Origin: CATQHD01 sp965202675
Lineage (GTDB): Bacteria; Actinomycetota; Acidimicrobiia; Spongiisociales; Spongiisociaceae
Direction: 5' to 3'
Assembly (NCBI GenBank): GCA_965202675.1
Contig: OZ241842.1
Span: forward strand, 2,666,001-2,730,000
Length of the DNA stretch: 64,000 bases
In this document: in pieces, positions 49,736 to 58,530 of the stretch
Layout of the letters: each line of letters starts with the position of its first letter
Position numbering within the stretch: the first letter of the stretch is position 1
Made by a program: the position numbers and the translations under genes
The notes under the pieces: generated by a model
Database searches by the model: none
Told to the model about the DNA's origin: nothing
What the model saw: only the letters and a program-made list of their open reading frames with translations

Positions 49736-52693
49736 TTACGAGAGGGCCCGGGCGAAGAACGAGGCCATCTGGGCGCGGGTTACGGGCTGGTCGGGGCAGT
49801 ACCGCAGGGGTGAGGTCGAGCATCCGGCGGTTACTCCGGCGGTTCGCAGGGCTTCGGCGGCCCGGATTGTGGCGTCGGGTTGGCCAGCCATATCCTCGAA
49901 GATCCCTGACGCGGCCGGAGGGGGGGTGATGTGGTCGAACGCGGCGGCCATCATTTCGGCCATGTCTGCTCTGGTTACCGTCCCGGAGGGGTCGAATAGT
50001 CCCTCCGGCGCCTGCATGACGCCTGCGGCTACCGCCCATTGTATGTAGGGGAGGCTTGAGCCTTCTTCTACGTCGTTGAGGGCCGGCGGGTCGGGTGCGG
50101 CCGGTTCGGTTCCTGTTCTGTGTGTTACCGCACGGTGCAGGAAGGCGGCCATCTGCCGGCGGGTGATAGAGTCCTCGGGGCAGTAGCGGCGGCGCTCCTG
50201 GGGGTCGCATCCTTGGGTTAGGCCCCAGCCGGCGATGGTCTCGATGTTGGACTCGTGGCCGGTGTTGTCGTCGTCGCAGAACCTGCCGTTGAACAACGCG
50301 AGGCAGGATTGGCCCCGGAGTTGTCGACTGAGTTCGGCGGGTATTGTTCCGGTCAACTGATTGTCGTACAGGTACAGGATCCTTAGGTTGGTGAGTCGGT
50401 TGAGTTCGGGGGGTATTGTTCCGGTTAACTGATTGCCGCTCAGGCTCAGGTGTTCCAGGTTGGTGAGGTAGCTGAGTTCTGTGGGTATTGTTCCGGTTAA
50501 CCGATTGTTGCTCAGTTGCAGGCTGGTTAGGTTGGTGAGTTGGCTGAGTTCGGGGGGTATTGTTCCGGTTAACTGATTGCCGCTCAGGCTCAGGTGTTCC
50601 AGGTTGGTGAGTTGGCTGAGTTCTGTGGGTATTGGTCCGGTCAACTCATTGTAGCGCAGTTCCAGGCGGAGTAGGTTGGTGAGTTGGCTGAGTTCGGGGG
50701 GTATTGGTCCGGTCAACTCGTTGCCGTACAGGTACAGGCCCGTTAGGCGGGTGAGTTGGCTGAGTTCGGGGGGTATTGTTCCGGTCAACCGATTGCGGTG
50801 CAGTTCCAGACTGATTAGGTTGGTGAGTTGGCTGAGTTCGGGGGGTATTGTTCCGGTTAACTGATTGTCGCGCAGGTCCAGGGTGTATAGGTTGGTGAGT
50901 TGGCTGAGTTCTGTGGGTATTGTTCCGGTTAACTGATTGTCGCGCAGGCGCAGTTCGATTAGGTTGGTGAGTTGGCTGAGTTGAGGGGGTATTGTTCCGG
51001 TTAAATGATTGTCAAGCAGGCGCAGTTCTTTTAGTTTGGTGAGTTGGCCGAGTTGGGGGGGTATTGTTCCGGTCAACTGATTGCCGCGCAGGTCTAGGAT
51101 TTCCAGGTTGGTGAGTTGGCCGAGTTCGGGGGGTATGGGTCCGGTCAACTGATTGCCGCCCAGGAACAGGTGTTCCAGGTTGGTGAGTTGGCCGAGTTCG
51201 GGGGGTATAGGTCCGGTCAACTGATTGCCGCTCTGAGCGGCAACGGGTCGACCCGTCCAGGACCAGTTGCCCAGGCTCAGTTGTTCCAGGTTGGTGAGTT
51301 GGCCGAGTTCGGGGGGTATGGGTCCGGTCAACTCGTTGCCGATCAGGTTTAGGTTGGTTAGGTTGGTGAGTTGGCCGAGTTCGGGGGGTATTGTTCCGGT
51401 CAACTCGTTGCCGCTCAGGTGCAGTTGTTCCAGGTTGGTGAGTTGGCCGAGTTCGGGGGGTATAGGTCCGGTCAACTGACCGCGCAGGACCAGGTATTCG
51501 AGGCGGGGAAGGCGGCCGAGTTCGGGGGGTATGGGTCCGGTCAACTGATAGCCGCTCAGTTCCAGGTGTTCCAGGTTGGTGAGGCGGGCGAGTTCGGGGG
51601 GTATTGTTCCGGTCAACTCAAAGTTGCGCAGTTCCAGGCTCAGGTATTCCAGGTTGGTGAGGCGGGCGAGTTCGGGGGGTATTGTTCCGGTCAACTGATT
51701 GCCGCTCAGGTCCAGGCGGCTGAGGTTGGTGAGTTGGCTGAGTTCTGTGGGTATTGTTCCGGTCAGTCCGTTGCCGCTCAGGTCCAGGTGTTCCAGGTTG
51801 GTGAGGCGGGCGAGTTCGGGGGGTATAGGTCCGGTCAACTTGCCGTTGCGGTACGGGTAATTGTGCAGGTACAGGTATTTCAGGTTGGTGAGGCGGGCGA
51901 GTTCGAGGGGTATTGTTCCGGTCAACTCATTGTTGCTCAGACTCAGGTTTTCTAGGTTGGTGAGGCGGCCGAGTTCGGGGGGTATTGTTCCGGTTAACTG
52001 ATTGCTCCACAGGGTCAGTTGTTCCAGGTTGGTGAGGTAGCTGAGTTCTGCGGGTATTGTTCCGGTTAACTGATTGTCGTGCAGGGTCAGGTATGCCAGG
52101 TTGGTAAGGTAGCTGAGTTGGGGAGGTATTGTTCCGGTTAACTGATTGTCGCTCAGGTCCAGGCCGTATAGGTTGGTGAGGTAGCTGAGTTCTGTGGGTA
52201 TTGTTCCGGTCAACTGATTGCCGCCCAGGAACAGGCCGACTAGTCGGGTGAGGTAGCTGAGTTCGGGGGGTATTGTTCCGGTTAACTGATTGTCGTGCAG
52301 GTACAGGAGGGCTAGGTGGGTGAGGTGGCTGAGTTCTGTGGGTATTGTTCCGGTTAGTCCGTTGCCGCGCAGGTCCAGGGTGTCCACTCGTTGGTAGTTG
52401 ATGTCAATACCGTTCCAGGCGGTGAGGCGGGTGGTGTAGCCGGTGCCCCAGGTTAGGAGGTCCGAGCCGGGGGGTACGGTCTGGCGGGTCCAGTGGTTGC
52501 GGATGCTGACCAGTGCTCGGCAGTCGGCGACCAGGCCGGGGGTTGCGGCGGGTTCGGTGATGAAGTTTCCGTTGGAGCAGTCGGCCGGGTCCAGGTCCGG
52601 GACGGCCGGGCTGTTCTGCGCTCCGGCGGCTAGGGCTAGGGCGGTGAGGAGTCCGGCGGCGGTGGTAATTGCGTATCGGCTGGCGGGTTTCAC
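49736..52693 (-). CDS. Secreted leucine-rich-repeat protein with S-layer homology domains
   Basis: A 985-residue protein. GTG 52693 is chosen because it begins a proper signal peptide (KPASRYAITTAAGLLTALALAAGAQ) and has GGAAGAAC upstream; the much longer open frame upstream is non-coding. After a Cys-containing cap, 28 leucine-rich repeats of about 24 residues follow, with the plant-type consensus L-x-L-x-x-N-x-LTGTIPPELSQLTNL. Repeats 8, 11 and 16 carry small insertions. The C-terminal ~150 residues hold three SLH-type motifs (TRRQMAAFLHRA, TRADMAEMMAAAFDH, TRAQMASFFARAL). These domains usually anchor proteins to the cell envelope, so a surface adhesin or ligand-binding role is likely but unproven. 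Confidence 0.88.
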   Translation of the reverse strand: MKPASRYAITTAAGLLTALALAAGAQNSPAVPDLDPADCSNGNFITEPAATPGLVADCRALVSIRNHWTRQTVPPGSDLLTWGTGYTTRLTAWNGIDINYQRVDTLDLRGNGLTGTIPTELSHLTHLALLYLHDNQLTGTIPPELSYLTRLVGLFLGGNQLTGTIPTELSYLTNLYGLDLSDNQLTGTIPPQLSYLTNLAYLTLHDNQLTGTIPAELSYLTNLEQLTLWSNQLTGTIPPELGRLTNLENLSLSNNELTGTIPLELARLTNLKYLYLHNYPYRNGKLTGPIPPELARLTNLEHLDLSGNGLTGTIPTELSQLTNLSRLDLSGNQLTGTIPPELARLTNLEYLSLELRNFELTGTIPPELARLTNLEHLELSGYQLTGPIPPELGRLPRLEYLVLRGQLTGPIPPELGQLTNLEQLHLSGNELTGTIPPELGQLTNLTNLNLIGNELTGPIPPELGQLTNLEQLSLGNWSWTGRPVAAQSGNQLTGPIPPELGQLTNLEHLFLGGNQLTGPIPPELGQLTNLEILDLRGNQLTGTIPPQLGQLTKLKELRLLDNHLTGTIPPQLSQLTNLIELRLRDNQLTGTIPTELSQLTNLYTLDLRDNQLTGTIPPELSQLTNLISLELHRNRLTGTIPPELSQLTRLTGLYLYGNELTGPIPPELSQLTNLLRLELRYNELTGPIPTELSQLTNLEHLSLSGNQLTGTIPPELSQLTNLTSLQLSNNRLTGTIPTELSYLTNLEHLSLSGNQLTGTIPPELNRLTNLRILYLYDNQLTGTIPAELSRQLRGQSCLALFNGRFCDDDNTGHESNIETIAGWGLTQGCDPQERRRYCPEDSITRRQMAAFLHRAVTHRTGTEPAAPDPPALNDVEEGSSLPYIQWAVAAGVMQAPEGLFDPSGTVTRADMAEMMAAAFDHITPPPAASGIFEDMAGQPDATIRAAEALRTAGVTAGCSTSPLRYCPDQPVTRAQMASFFARALS
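50330..52392. repeat. Tandem array of 28 units of about 72 bases (LRR coding)
   Basis: The coding DNA repeats with a 72-base period, the invariant core being GAGTTCGGGGGGTATTGTTC (plus strand). Several neighbouring units are nearly identical, which makes unit gain or loss by recombination plausible. Confidence 0.85.
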
Positions 52694-52987
52694 GGTCTTG
52701 TTCTTCCGGGGAGGGGGCCTGGCTGGACTGTAGCGGTGCTCGCGGTCGGGCCACGCGGGGAGATGCGGAGTCTTGGCCTGGCGGCCGGTCGGCGGTAGTG
52801 GTTTCGTGCTGGTGGTCGGTGGTGCTTTGATGCTGACGGTGCGGCGGGGGTTACGCGGTCGGCTGAACGCCGGGTGTGATATTCGGGGGTTGTCCAGGTT
52901 CGGGGGAAGGGGTGGGTGGTAGCCTTTCCCGGTCGGCGGCCGGCGCGATGTTTGGAGCCGCTCGGCCGTATTCGTCAGGGAGGGATA

Positions 52988-54019
52988 TTGAGAGCACTGG
53001 TCGTAACGGGGCCCGGGGAGGTGGAGGTCCGCCGGGAGCCGGATCCCGTTCCCGGCGAGCAGCAGGTGCTGGTCGAGGTGGCATCGTGCGGGATCTGTAC
53101 CTTCGAGAGGAGGCTTTTCGCCGGGGCGAAGCCCTGGTATCCGGTTTCGCCGGGGCATGAGTGCGCCGGGGTGGTGGTTGCGGCCGGGGCCGGGGTGGAC
53201 GGCCTGCGCGGGTCGCCGCAGGCGGGGGATCGGGTGACCGTCGACCTGCTCACCCGGTGCCTGACCTGCGGCCTCTGCCGGCGGGGGAAGACCGGGTTGT
53301 GCATCAACCGGCAGGGGCGCAAACTGTCGGACGGCACCATCGCCTTCGGGGGGTTCACCTCGCTCATCGCCGTCGACGCCAAGTCGACCCATCAGGTGGG
53401 GGACGCCCCCATCCAGCACGCCGCCATGGGCGAACCCATCGCCTGTTGCCTGCATTCCCTGCGCCGGGGACGTTTCCGCCCCGGCGACCGGGTGGCCATC
53501 ATCGGCGGCGGCCTCATGGGGCGCATCCACATGGCCCTCGCCAGGGTGGGCGGCGCCTCCGGCATCGGGGTGGTCGACCTGTCTGAGCAGCGCCGCCGCG
53601 AAGCCGAGGAGGCCGGCGCCGACTGGACGGCCTCCCCCGAAGACGCCGCGGCGGTGGGCGGCAAGGCGGACGTGGTGTTCGTAACCGCCATGGGAGGGGT
53701 GGATCTGGCGGTGGAGATGGCCGACCGGGGCGGCGCCGTGGTGCTCTACAGCGCATTCGACGAGGAGCTGAAGGCGTCGATCGGCGCCGACTACTGCCAT
53801 CGGGAAGAGGTGGACATCGTAGGCGCCTTCAACCAGGACATCGAGGACTGGCGGCGGGGCGCCGCCCTGATCCGCTCCGGGGTCATCGCCGACGACCTCG
53901 ACCGGCTCATCACCGCCCGCTACCCATTCGGGCGGGCGGGCGAGGCTCTGTCCCTGGTTACTTCCGAGCCGACCTACCGGGTGTTCGTGGAAAACGCCGC
54001 CGATGGAGACCGCGCCTGA
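52988..54019 (+). CDS. Zinc-dependent medium-chain dehydrogenase (sorbitol dehydrogenase-like)
   Basis: A 343-residue protein read from TTG 52988, with GGAGGGAT upstream. The N-terminal GroES-like domain begins MRALVVTGPGEVEVRREPDPVPG and has CGICTFERRLF, the catalytic zinc His-Glu in SPGHECAGVV, and LTRCLTCGLCRRGKTGLC. The last of these is the structural zinc lobe, with a slightly reduced cysteine set. The Rossmann domain has VAIIGGGLMGRIHMALAR and DLSEQRRREAEEAG. It would oxidise a polyol or sugar alcohol to a ketose with NAD(P). It heads a three-gene set with a sugar kinase and an aldolase. Confidence 0.88.
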   Translation: MRALVVTGPGEVEVRREPDPVPGEQQVLVEVASCGICTFERRLFAGAKPWYPVSPGHECAGVVVAAGAGVDGLRGSPQAGDRVTVDLLTRCLTCGLCRRGKTGLCINRQGRKLSDGTIAFGGFTSLIAVDAKSTHQVGDAPIQHAAMGEPIACCLHSLRRGRFRPGDRVAIIGGGLMGRIHMALARVGGASGIGVVDLSEQRRREAEEAGADWTASPEDAAAVGGKADVVFVTAMGGVDLAVEMADRGGAVVLYSAFDEELKASIGADYCHREEVDIVGAFNQDIEDWRRGAALIRSGVIADDLDRLITARYPFGRAGEALSLVTSEPTYRVFVENAADGDRA

Positions 54020-54064
54020 CGGAGGCCCGGCAGGGGCCTCGACGGGCATCCGTTGGAGACTGGA

Positions 54065-55381
54065 ATGGCCGGCATGGAGGTAGTCGCCGGGGTCGATATC
54101 GGCAGCAGCGCCGCCCGGGCCGTTGCCGTCGACCGCAGAGGAGAGGTGGTCTCCACTGCCAGGGCCGGTTACCGCCCGGCCGGCCTCCCAGTAGGCGAGG
54201 CCGACCCCGCCGTCTGGTTGGAAGGGCTGCGCGACGCCTTCCACCGCCTCGAGTGCGGCGCCCCCATAGCGCTGGGGATCGGCGGCCAAAGCCCCACCAC
54301 CGTGGCGTCGACCGGGCAGAGGGCGCTGACCTTCCGCCACCCCGCGGGCGCCGCCGAAGGCCCCGCCGGGCAGCATCTGGCGCATGCCGCCCTGCTCGAG
54401 AAGCGGTACGGCCCCAGGGTGTTCCCCCGGCTCATGTGGGATTTTTTGATATCGAGGCTGGGCGGTTACCCCTCCTTCCACAGCGTGTGGCCGGAGGCGG
54501 CGCCGCTGGACGGTTTCGGTGACCCGCTCCCGGTGGGATCCTACGCCGGGGTTACCTCGGGAGAATACGGAATCCCGCCCGGAATCACGCTGGCGCCCGG
54601 TGACAACGACGCCTCCATGACCGCCTGGGCGGCCGCCGTCGACGCGCCGGGCAAGGGTTTCGATCCGGGCGGCAGGACCGGAGGCCTGGGGGTGGCGGTC
54701 GGGATGGGTAAAGGGGGCCGGCGCCCCGAGTTCGGATTGGCCTGCCACGTATCCGGCGTCTACATCGTGGGGGGGCCGGTCGCTTCCCACGGCGCCGTCA
54801 TGGACTGGTGGGCGGGTATCACCGGACGGGCCGTCCCCGACCTGATCGAGGAGGCCGCATCGGTCGAACCGGGGGCCGGCGGGGTGATGGTGCTGCCCTT
54901 CCTGGAGGGGGAGCGGGCTCCCAGGTGGAAACAGGGGCTGCGGGCGGAGATCCTGGGGCTGGGGCTGGAGGCGGGCGCCGGGGCCGTTACCAGGGCCATC
55001 CTCGAATCCACCGCCTACGGGCTGGCCCACATCGCCCGCGGCCTAGCCGAGCAGGGCGTGCAGCTGCATCGGGTGACCAGCTGCGGCGGCCCCTCCCGCA
55101 GCAGCCTGTGGACTTCTATCAAGGCTTCGGCCCTGGGGGTGCCGTTCGACGTGCCGGCCTGCCGGGAGATGGCGGCCTACGGAGCGGCGCTGGCGGCGGG
55201 GTCGGCGGCGGGATGGTGGCCCCGGCCGGGCGAAGGAGCGAAGGGAAGCTGGCCCACGCCGCCGGTAACCGTTTATGAACCCGACCCCGAGCTGTACGCC
55301 TTCTACAGGAACGAGACGGACCGGTTCATCGCCCTCGGAGACGAAGCGGAGGCGCGCCTGGAAAGGGGTACGATTCTCTGA
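54065..55381 (+). CDS. FGGY-family carbohydrate kinase
   Basis: A 438-residue protein from ATG 54065 (GGAG 8 bases upstream). Motifs are VVAGVDIGSSAARAVAVDRRGEVV (phosphate 1), LGIGGQSPTTV, LAPGDNDASMTAW (catalytic Asp in the GxxD region) and VLPFLEGERAPRW. RVTSCGGPSRSSLWTSIKASALGVPFDVP, the adenosine-binding region, and AAYGAALAA follow. It is somewhat shorter than typical xylulokinases (about 490), mainly between the two halves. It would phosphorylate the ketose produced by the dehydrogenase before aldol cleavage. Specific sugar unknown. Confidence 0.88.
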   Translation: MAGMEVVAGVDIGSSAARAVAVDRRGEVVSTARAGYRPAGLPVGEADPAVWLEGLRDAFHRLECGAPIALGIGGQSPTTVASTGQRALTFRHPAGAAEGPAGQHLAHAALLEKRYGPRVFPRLMWDFLISRLGGYPSFHSVWPEAAPLDGFGDPLPVGSYAGVTSGEYGIPPGITLAPGDNDASMTAWAAAVDAPGKGFDPGGRTGGLGVAVGMGKGGRRPEFGLACHVSGVYIVGGPVASHGAVMDWWAGITGRAVPDLIEEAASVEPGAGGVMVLPFLEGERAPRWKQGLRAEILGLGLEAGAGAVTRAILESTAYGLAHIARGLAEQGVQLHRVTSCGGPSRSSLWTSIKASALGVPFDVPACREMAAYGAALAAGSAAGWWPRPGEGAKGSWPTPPVTVYEPDPELYAFYRNETDRFIALGDEAEARLERGTIL

Positions 55382-55445
55382 CGGCCGGGTGCGGGCCGAG
55401 GCACCGGCGCGGCGGCGGCAGAGACCGACAAGGAGACCAAAAGCA

Positions 55446-56231
55446 ATGAGACAGATTTCCTCAGCGGTGGGGGCGGCCAAGACCCGGCGCGCCTCCCGAT
55501 TCATGGGCAAGGACGGGCGCGCTTTCCTGGTTGCCATCGACATGCAGTCCTCGTCGGGCGCCGGGCCGGATCTCGACGTGGTGGAGCGGGTGGCGGAGGG
55601 AGGGCCGGACGGCATCCTGTCCACCTGGCAGATTGCCCGCCGCTACCCGGAGGCCTTCGCCCGCTGCGGCTTGGTGCTGCGGGTGGACGGCGGGGTCACC
55701 CAGATGGGCAGCTTCGGCGCAGGCGACACCTTCTCCCTGCTGTATGGAGCGGAGCAGGCGGCCTTGATCGGGGCGGATGCGGTGGTGCTGATGGTCTACC
55801 CCGGCTTTGACGACGAGGGTCCTTCCCTGCGCCGCCTGGCCGCGCTGGTCGGCGAAGGCGAGAAGATCGGGATGCCGGTGATCGCCGAGTCCATCCCCGG
55901 CGGCTGGGTCCAGGACGTTCCCTGGGATACGGAGAACATCAGCCGGGGGGCGCGGGTGTGCGTGGAGCTGGGGGCCGACGCCATCAAGACCATGGCGCCG
56001 CCCGATCCGGACGACCTGCCCGAGGTGGCAGCCAACTGCGAGGCTCCTATCTTCGTGTTGGGCGGCCCCAAACGGGACAGCGAGCGCGAAGCAGTCGAAT
56101 ACGCCCGCCGGGTGGTGGAGCTGGGGGCGGCGGGGATCGCCTTCGGACGCAACACCTGGAGCGCCTCCGACCCCACCGAGATGGTGCGCCGCCTCTATGA
56201 AGCGGTGCATGGCCGCCCCCGCACCGGCTGA
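55446..56231 (+). CDS. DhnA/LsrF-type class I aldolase
   Basis: A 261-residue TIM-barrel protein from ATG 55446 with AAGGAG upstream; the frame is open further upstream but has no family similarity. It matches the DeoC/DhnA aldolase family: RAFLVAIDMQSSSGAG, VLRVDGGV, ADAVVLMVYPGFDDE, MPVIAESIPGG and ELGADAIKTMAPPDP with the Schiff-base Lys in the AIKT motif. APIFVLGGPKRDSEREAVEYARRVVELGAAGIAFGRNTW is the phosphate-binding end. It probably cleaves the sugar phosphate made by the neighbouring kinase. Start-to-stop spacing is 64 bases from the kinase. Confidence 0.88.
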   Translation: MRQISSAVGAAKTRRASRFMGKDGRAFLVAIDMQSSSGAGPDLDVVERVAEGGPDGILSTWQIARRYPEAFARCGLVLRVDGGVTQMGSFGAGDTFSLLYGAEQAALIGADAVVLMVYPGFDDEGPSLRRLAALVGEGEKIGMPVIAESIPGGWVQDVPWDTENISRGARVCVELGADAIKTMAPPDPDDLPEVAANCEAPIFVLGGPKRDSEREAVEYARRVVELGAAGIAFGRNTWSASDPTEMVRRLYEAVHGRPRTG

Positions 56232-56442
56232 GGCAAGACACCGAAGGGTGTAACACCGAAGTACACCTAATGTGGAACGCTATACAAGTAGGAGAATATG
56301 ACCGCCAACGACACCGCGCGGTCTTGAACATCAAGGCAACACCCCTGCCGTATCTGATTACTGCTCGTTGTCTTGTAGGCGGATGTTTTATGTGAAATCC
56401 CGTACCAGGGTTTCATCATGCGGTGGAGTCTAATGATGATTC

Positions 56443-56856
56443 CTACACATGTTTTTCTTCTACAGTCATCTCGCCTAGAGTAAAGAAAACTTTTGACCGA
56501 TCTACCGACAAAAGGTCTACAGTCCTCCCGTCCGATAGGCGGCTCTTTTTTATCTTCAGAGCATGCCGATAATCAAATAGTACTTCTTGATAGCTGAGTT
56601 CCTTGGTTATATCGGTTTCAACCTGTCCTCTGGCTAACCTACCATGTCTTGACACTAGGGATACCGCGATCCTTGATCGGGTGGGATGAAGCAGGTTCTC
56701 GGATATTCCGTCGTGTTGGGACGAGAACAACAGAGTAAGCCGTTTATTGAAACGTATGCTTAAACCTGATTGGCTGTCAAACCATGAGATGAGGGCGAAT
56801 ATCCCAAATAATAATATTTGCGCAACGCTGGCCGCTAATAGTAATATGTCATACAT
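56443..56856 (-). CDS. Small single-pass membrane protein of unknown function
   Basis: A 137-residue protein with an N-terminal membrane segment (ILLLAASVAQILLFGIFALISWF) and a soluble C-terminal part rich in Arg, Lys and Ser (SRIAVSLVSRHGRLARGQVETDITKEL). No known motif is recognised. Its start overlaps the stop of the repeat-protein gene by 8 bases, so the two are translationally coupled. The pair is AT-rich within a GC-rich setting, indicating acquisition as a unit. Confidence 0.65.
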   Translation of the reverse strand: MYDILLLAASVAQILLFGIFALISWFDSQSGLSIRFNKRLTLLFSSQHDGISENLLHPTRSRIAVSLVSRHGRLARGQVETDITKELSYQEVLFDYRHALKIKKSRLSDGRTVDLLSVDRSKVFFTLGEMTVEEKHV

Positions 56857-57628
56857 TGTATTTATCCTTCCTTACAATTTTTAGTAGTTTCTTAACCAAC
56901 CGGCGTTTCTTGCTATAACAGGAGCATGTACGTACAGTTATTCCTGACCTGTCTCCATGCATAATTTCGTCCAGCTTGGTTGGTAACCCAGAGTAAAGAT
57001 AGTAGTAACCAGTATCCTCATCCCTGATAGTGGGTAAACCGATAATGCCCTCTTTTGTCATATCTACTTCATCAGGTTCTTTTGTTAGGACAGCCGATCG
57101 CAGGTATCCAGTTTCTTCAATAAGCAAGTGAACCGTCAATATTTCGCCAACAGGGGTCTGGGACTCTTCTGGGGGTATCTCACCAGGGTATAGGTAGTAG
57201 TATCCGGTCCGCTCATCTTGAACTGTCGCAAAGATAATAGCATCGTCGTCATTACCCAGCTTTTCTTCATTCGGAAGTGCTTCCTCCGTAACTAACCGCA
57301 GGTGTCCGCTTTCTTCAACGAGTGCGAGCATCAGATAACTATCCAGGGGATTGGGAGCACTTGGGATTGGTGGTCCGGTGTAGAGGTAGCGACGTCTGGA
57401 TTGCGTATCTCTCAACGCAGACAAAACAAGTACACCGACTTTAGACATGTCTATGTCATCTGGCGGACCTGATCCTGTGACTACTCTCAGGTATCCAGTC
57501 TCTTCTATGATAACGCGCATCACATGAGGGGCTTTGCTGAGGGATTGAGGACGGGTGGCTATCAGCATGGCATCATCCGCTTCTTTCTTATCAGAGAGAA
57601 AACTACGCCGGTTGTTTTTCTTTCTCAT
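56849..57628 (-). CDS. Novel protein with three internal repeats
   Basis: A 259-residue protein of unrecognised family, without signal peptide or membrane helix. Three copies of a ~50-residue unit occur at about 36-87, 99-151 and 165-215. The shared pattern is V/L-x-x-L-I-E-E-T-G-Y-L-R, then an acidic D/E-P-D-x-x-D-M loop, then I/V-x-D-E-x-T-G-Y-Y-Y-L-Y-x-G-x-P. The tail is strongly basic with a CSCYSKKRR motif. The repeat resembles a compact beta unit, perhaps for binding. It is co-transcribed with the small membrane protein, AT-rich, and close to an ISL3 relic. Confidence 0.7.
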   Translation of the reverse strand: MRKKNNRRSFLSDKKEADDAMLIATRPQSLSKAPHVMRVIIEETGYLRVVTGSGPPDDIDMSKVGVLVLSALRDTQSRRRYLYTGPPIPSAPNPLDSYLMLALVEESGHLRLVTEEALPNEEKLGNDDDAIIFATVQDERTGYYYLYPGEIPPEESQTPVGEILTVHLLIEETGYLRSAVLTKEPDEVDMTKEGIIGLPTIRDEDTGYYYLYSGLPTKLDEIMHGDRSGITVRTCSCYSKKRRLVKKLLKIVRKDKYNV

Positions 57629-58012
57629 TTTTACGCGTAAAGCCTCTTATTTTACATTTTGGGTTGCGTTCAGCCGCATCTCATGCAAGTCCAGCAGGTC
57701 GGACGAATTCCTTTCTGTCTCCGTGTGCAACAGCACACATACTACAGGGCTTTTTAGAAAAGTCAAATAGGAAGCAGTTTTGGAACAGTATCTGGTTTCG
57801 GTGAGCGAAGACCCCTGCCCCGACCGTATCATCTTGCAAGGCGAGAACGACTCGTTTGAAGTGTGGTGCCTTCTCGTCCGAACCATAAGAAACTCACCGC
57901 CGTCTAAAGGGAGATGGTTGCCCGTGAAAACATCCCGGCTGGTATTTCATCCTCAGTAACTGTGTGGGTCTGGTGTCGGGGATCTGACGCGGCTCTAGGT
58001 CTATTTAAAACC
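57629..58012. other. Intergenic region without a recognisable gene
   Basis: Short open frames exist on both strands but none has family similarity, a good ribosome site or consistent codon use. The AT-rich part near 57640-57780 probably holds the promoter of the minus-strand pair. Confidence 0.4.
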
Positions 58013-58050
58013 GGCTCTTCGGACTTTAGGGGCTCTTCGGATTTCAGGGG
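58013..58050. mobile_element. ISL3-type terminal repeat, doubled
   Basis: GGCTCTTCGGACTTTAGGGG (58013-58032) and the variant GGCTCTTCGGATTTCAGGGG (58031-58050) stand in tandem with an 18-base period. GGCTCTT-x-C-x-x-TTT is the end sequence known from ISL3-family elements of actinobacteria, and a transposase C-terminal relic abuts it. Confidence 0.55.
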
Positions 58051-58180
58051 GGAGTCACCGAGGGGAGTAGGTCCCAGTTGGGTTCCCGGCGTAGAGCAGA
58101 TCCTGTATCCGGTAGTTGGTGAAGTTGTGGAACCCGAACCCTTTTCCTGCGAACCCCCTGGTCAAGCCCCTGTCACGCCC
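58044..58180 (-). pseudogene. ISL3-family transposase C-terminal fragment
   Basis: On the minus strand the sequence reads RGFAGKGFGFHNFTNYRIQDLLYAGN and, after a one-base shift near 58085, NWDLLPSVTPP and a stop at 58044-58046. 'NYR-I-x-x-LLYAG' at the end of the protein, just inside a GGCTCTT end repeat, is characteristic of ISL3-type transposases. The rest of the transposase is missing or unrecognisable. Confidence 0.5.
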
Positions 58181-58530
58181 GTCAAGTCCCCATCCCACTC
58201 CAAGATCCCGGCAAGAACGCGAAAAACGCCGCCCCTCGCCCCGCTTCGCGGGCCCGGCCCCCACCGCCTCCGCCTGGGTTCCGGACGCGTCTGGTCAGTA
58301 CCCGGAAGGTCGCGTTCGGAGAGATGATCCCTGTCTCGGTCTGCGCCGGCTGCGGACCGGAGGTGTTTGCGGCTTCTTCATTATCCGGCATTGGTGCGAC
58401 ATGGTCAATACCTTTGTTGGGGATCCGGCTCGATTTTTTTGTCATTCTGTGATTTGAACAAACCCGGTCGGGCAACAACGGCCCGCGTCGTCAATGCTTT
58501 CGTTATCGGCTTTCGTGCCCGGGCATCCGA
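58181..58530. other. Gene-free region between IS relic and Mo-hydroxylase operon
   Basis: No supported gene on either strand. The GC-rich part could be decayed IS body; no second end repeat was found. Confidence 0.35.

Noticed and set aside
50330..52392. Regular repeats resembling a CRISPR array
   Set aside because: The period of 72 bases is entirely coding and encodes 24-residue leucine-rich repeats; there are no unique spacers and no cas genes.
52694..55030. Upstream extension of the LRR-SLH reading frame
   Set aside because: The extension is antisense to the dehydrogenase and kinase genes and lacks any domain; a signal peptide with a GTG start and ribosome site begins at 52693.
57914..58327. 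Plus-strand open frame of 137 codons
   Set aside because: It crosses the doubled ISL3 end and the antisense transposase relic; composition is low complexity and no ribosome site fits.
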